NCBI RefSeq assembly: GCF_001597745.1
Contig: NZ_LUHJ01000042.1
Span: 91,665 to 155,664 of the forward strand
Direction: 5' to 3'
From: Anabaena sp. 4-3
GTDB lineage: Bacteria; Cyanobacteriota; Cyanobacteriia; Cyanobacteriales; Nostocaceae
DNA length: 64,000 nt
Shown: piece by piece, positions 62,932 to 64,000 of the stretch
Numbering within the stretch: the stretch's first letter is position 1
How the letters are laid out: each line of letters starts with the position of its first letter
The notes under the pieces: generated by a model
Told to the model about the DNA's origin: nothing
Databases searched by the model: none
What the model saw: the letters and a program-made list of their open reading frames with translations, nothing else
Program-made: the position numbers and the translations under genes

Positions 62932-63280
62932 ATTATTTCAATTACTTGTCCTGTATTTTTTGTGAATTTATTAATTCGTTTATTAGAGTCATTTTAGGGC
63001 AATCAATATGCAGAGATTTATCAAAATAATCAGTAAAACTGTGAGCAACCATAAAGACGCAAATGTAAACTTGAAAATAGTATATTCTATCTCTTAAGTA
63101 GGTAACGCCAATATAGTCTAACCTCCTGCCCTATGCCTCCTGTGTGGGTTGTTTTACCCACAAATCAATCTAACTATTACGAAAGGTTACAAAATTTGTC
63201 CTATATTGGGTTTGCACCCGTCTTGTTGGGTGTCTATCTGTGTGTAGATGCGAATGGAATTCGCTTAAATTAAAAAACCC

Positions 63281-63928
63281 ATGAGTCAAATAATTTGGAT
63301 CGCAAGACACGCCAACCGTCTCGACTTTGTAAATCCTGATTGGTTTCTCACCGCAGAACGACGCTACGATCCTCCTCTGTCTGAAGATGGTTTTATACAA
63401 GCCAAGCAGCTAGCTAGGCGGTTAAAAGACGAAAAAATCACCCATATTTTTGCTTCTCCCTTTCTGCGAACGGTACAAACAGCCAACGCTGTCGCAGAAG
63501 TTTTAGATTTGCCGATTAAACTAGAAACAGGGTTGAGTGAATGGCTAAATCCTGAATGGATGACGGAAGAACCAGAAAAACTTTCCACTCCAGCCCTAGC
63601 AGAATTATTCCCCAGAATTGATACTAGCTATACACCCCGCATTGCTGCTAAGTATCCCGAAACTCACGAACAAGTACGCGCCCGTTCAGGACAAACTGCC
63701 AGATGCTTGGCCAATGAGTTCTTCCCTCATGATATTTTGCTAGTAGCACACGGCGCGTCTGTACTAGGGGGCGCAATGGGTTTAGTCGGGGAAATCGCTA
63801 AATCTGAAGTCAAAGCTTCTTTATGTTCTGTAGTTAAAGTGGTACGTCGCGATCCCGAATGGTTGCTAGAACTAAAGGGAGACACTTCTCATTTAACCCA
63901 GATAGAGGAAGTTATTCGATTTGCTTGA
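63281..63928 (+). CDS. Histidine phosphatase superfamily protein
   Basis: A 215-residue protein of the phosphoglycerate-mutase-like branch. The catalytic motif reads IARHANRLDF in place of the usual RHGE/RHGQT, keeping Arg and His. The second Arg is in ASPFLRTVQTANAVAEVL, Glu in LSEWLNPEWM, and the second His in LLVAHGASVLGGAMG. So it should be an active phosphatase; the RHANR form resembles eukaryotic-like UBASH/Sts-type members. Substrate unknown. No partner gene is seen on the right before the window ends. Confidence 0.82.
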   Translation: MSQIIWIARHANRLDFVNPDWFLTAERRYDPPLSEDGFIQAKQLARRLKDEKITHIFASPFLRTVQTANAVAEVLDLPIKLETGLSEWLNPEWMTEEPEKLSTPALAELFPRIDTSYTPRIAAKYPETHEQVRARSGQTARCLANEFFPHDILLVAHGASVLGGAMGLVGEIAKSEVKASLCSVVKVVRRDPEWLLELKGDTSHLTQIEEVIRFA

Positions 63929-64000
63929 AATGGGGACTGGGGACAAATCAATTCAAAATTCAAAATACCCTACGGGAAGGCAAGCCTACAAAATTCAAAA
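63929..64000. repeat. STRR-like tail at window end
   Basis: GGGGACTGGGGACA, tandem TTCAAAA units and CCCTACGGGAAGGCAAGCCT, which shares the CCCTACGGGA core of the blocks at 7690 and 48512. No gene is seen. Confidence 0.6.

Noticed and set aside
63170..63400. 76-codon minus-strand frame
   Set aside because: Antisense to the histidine phosphatase gene start and spacer; no support.

Overview
This window comes from a cyanobacterium, most likely a heterocyst-forming member of the Nostocales (Anabaena/Nostoc/Trichormus type). Direct signs are the many HIP1 octamers (GCGATCGC) inside and between genes, short tandem heptamer repeats of the STRR kind, many dispersed palindromic repeats, and a complete cyanobacterial nirA-nrtABCD-narB operon behind a canonical NtcA-type promoter. 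No tRNA, rRNA, CRISPR array or prophage was found.

Layout. 1-1018: a HEAT-repeat protein (cut by the window edge, possibly NirB) and a small Rieske lipoprotein (PetC4 type), both leftward and divergent from the nitrate operon. 1165-10965: NtcA promoter, nirA (ferredoxin-nitrite reductase), nrtA-B-C-D (nitrate/nitrite ABC importer; NrtC carries a fused NrtA-like sensor domain) and narB (nitrate reductase). 11166-13142: a PsiE-like membrane protein, narM (nitrate reductase accessory protein) and a DJ-1/PfpI protein. 13607-19930: a possible phospho-signalling and proteolysis neighbourhood of an FHA-PrsW membrane protease fusion, an unknown protein, a CHAT-FHA protein and a zinc-ribbon/degenerate-kinase/PP2C phosphatase. 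20744-34000: mixed housekeeping and small conserved cyanobacterial genes (Rre1-like regulator, glycosyltransferase, Ctp protease, YdcF-like, M48 peptidase, a DinG-like protein that has lost its Walker A motif, DUF2839, DUF1815, a glyoxalase-fold membrane protein, an ECF-sigma-like protein). 34072-38857: a TPR protein, a secreted protein with an internal duplication, a DUF2267 protein and a histidine kinase.

39939-48445 is the most striking accessory region: a large PPC/ELWxxDGT surface protein, two small secreted pilin-like proteins, a PapD-like chaperone and a 1040-residue usher, which together look like a chaperone-usher fibre system of a divergent type. 48781-51797: polyphosphate kinase and a stand-alone receiver. 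52215-53865: an IS200/IS605-type element with only tnpB (atypical RuvC active site, no zinc ribbon), a candidate omegaRNA/right end, a left-end hairpin and a 42-residue ribbon-helix-helix gene divergent from tnpB. 53923-63928: a DUF2854 protein, a CRR7-like protein, a GGDEF response regulator, a branched-chain/neutral amino-acid ABC transporter (binding protein, two permeases, two ATPases) interrupted by an antisense Uma2-family gene, and a histidine-phosphatase protein.

Repeats form a second layer. At least six families sit between genes: ATGACTA-type tandem repeats that supply stop codons and one start context; an AGGACT hairpin family; a 93-98 bp element present twice in opposite orientation 49 kb apart; a roughly 110 bp palindrome-bearing block present twice; GTAGAGACGTTGCA palindromes; and G-rich STRRs, one of which lies in frame inside nirA.
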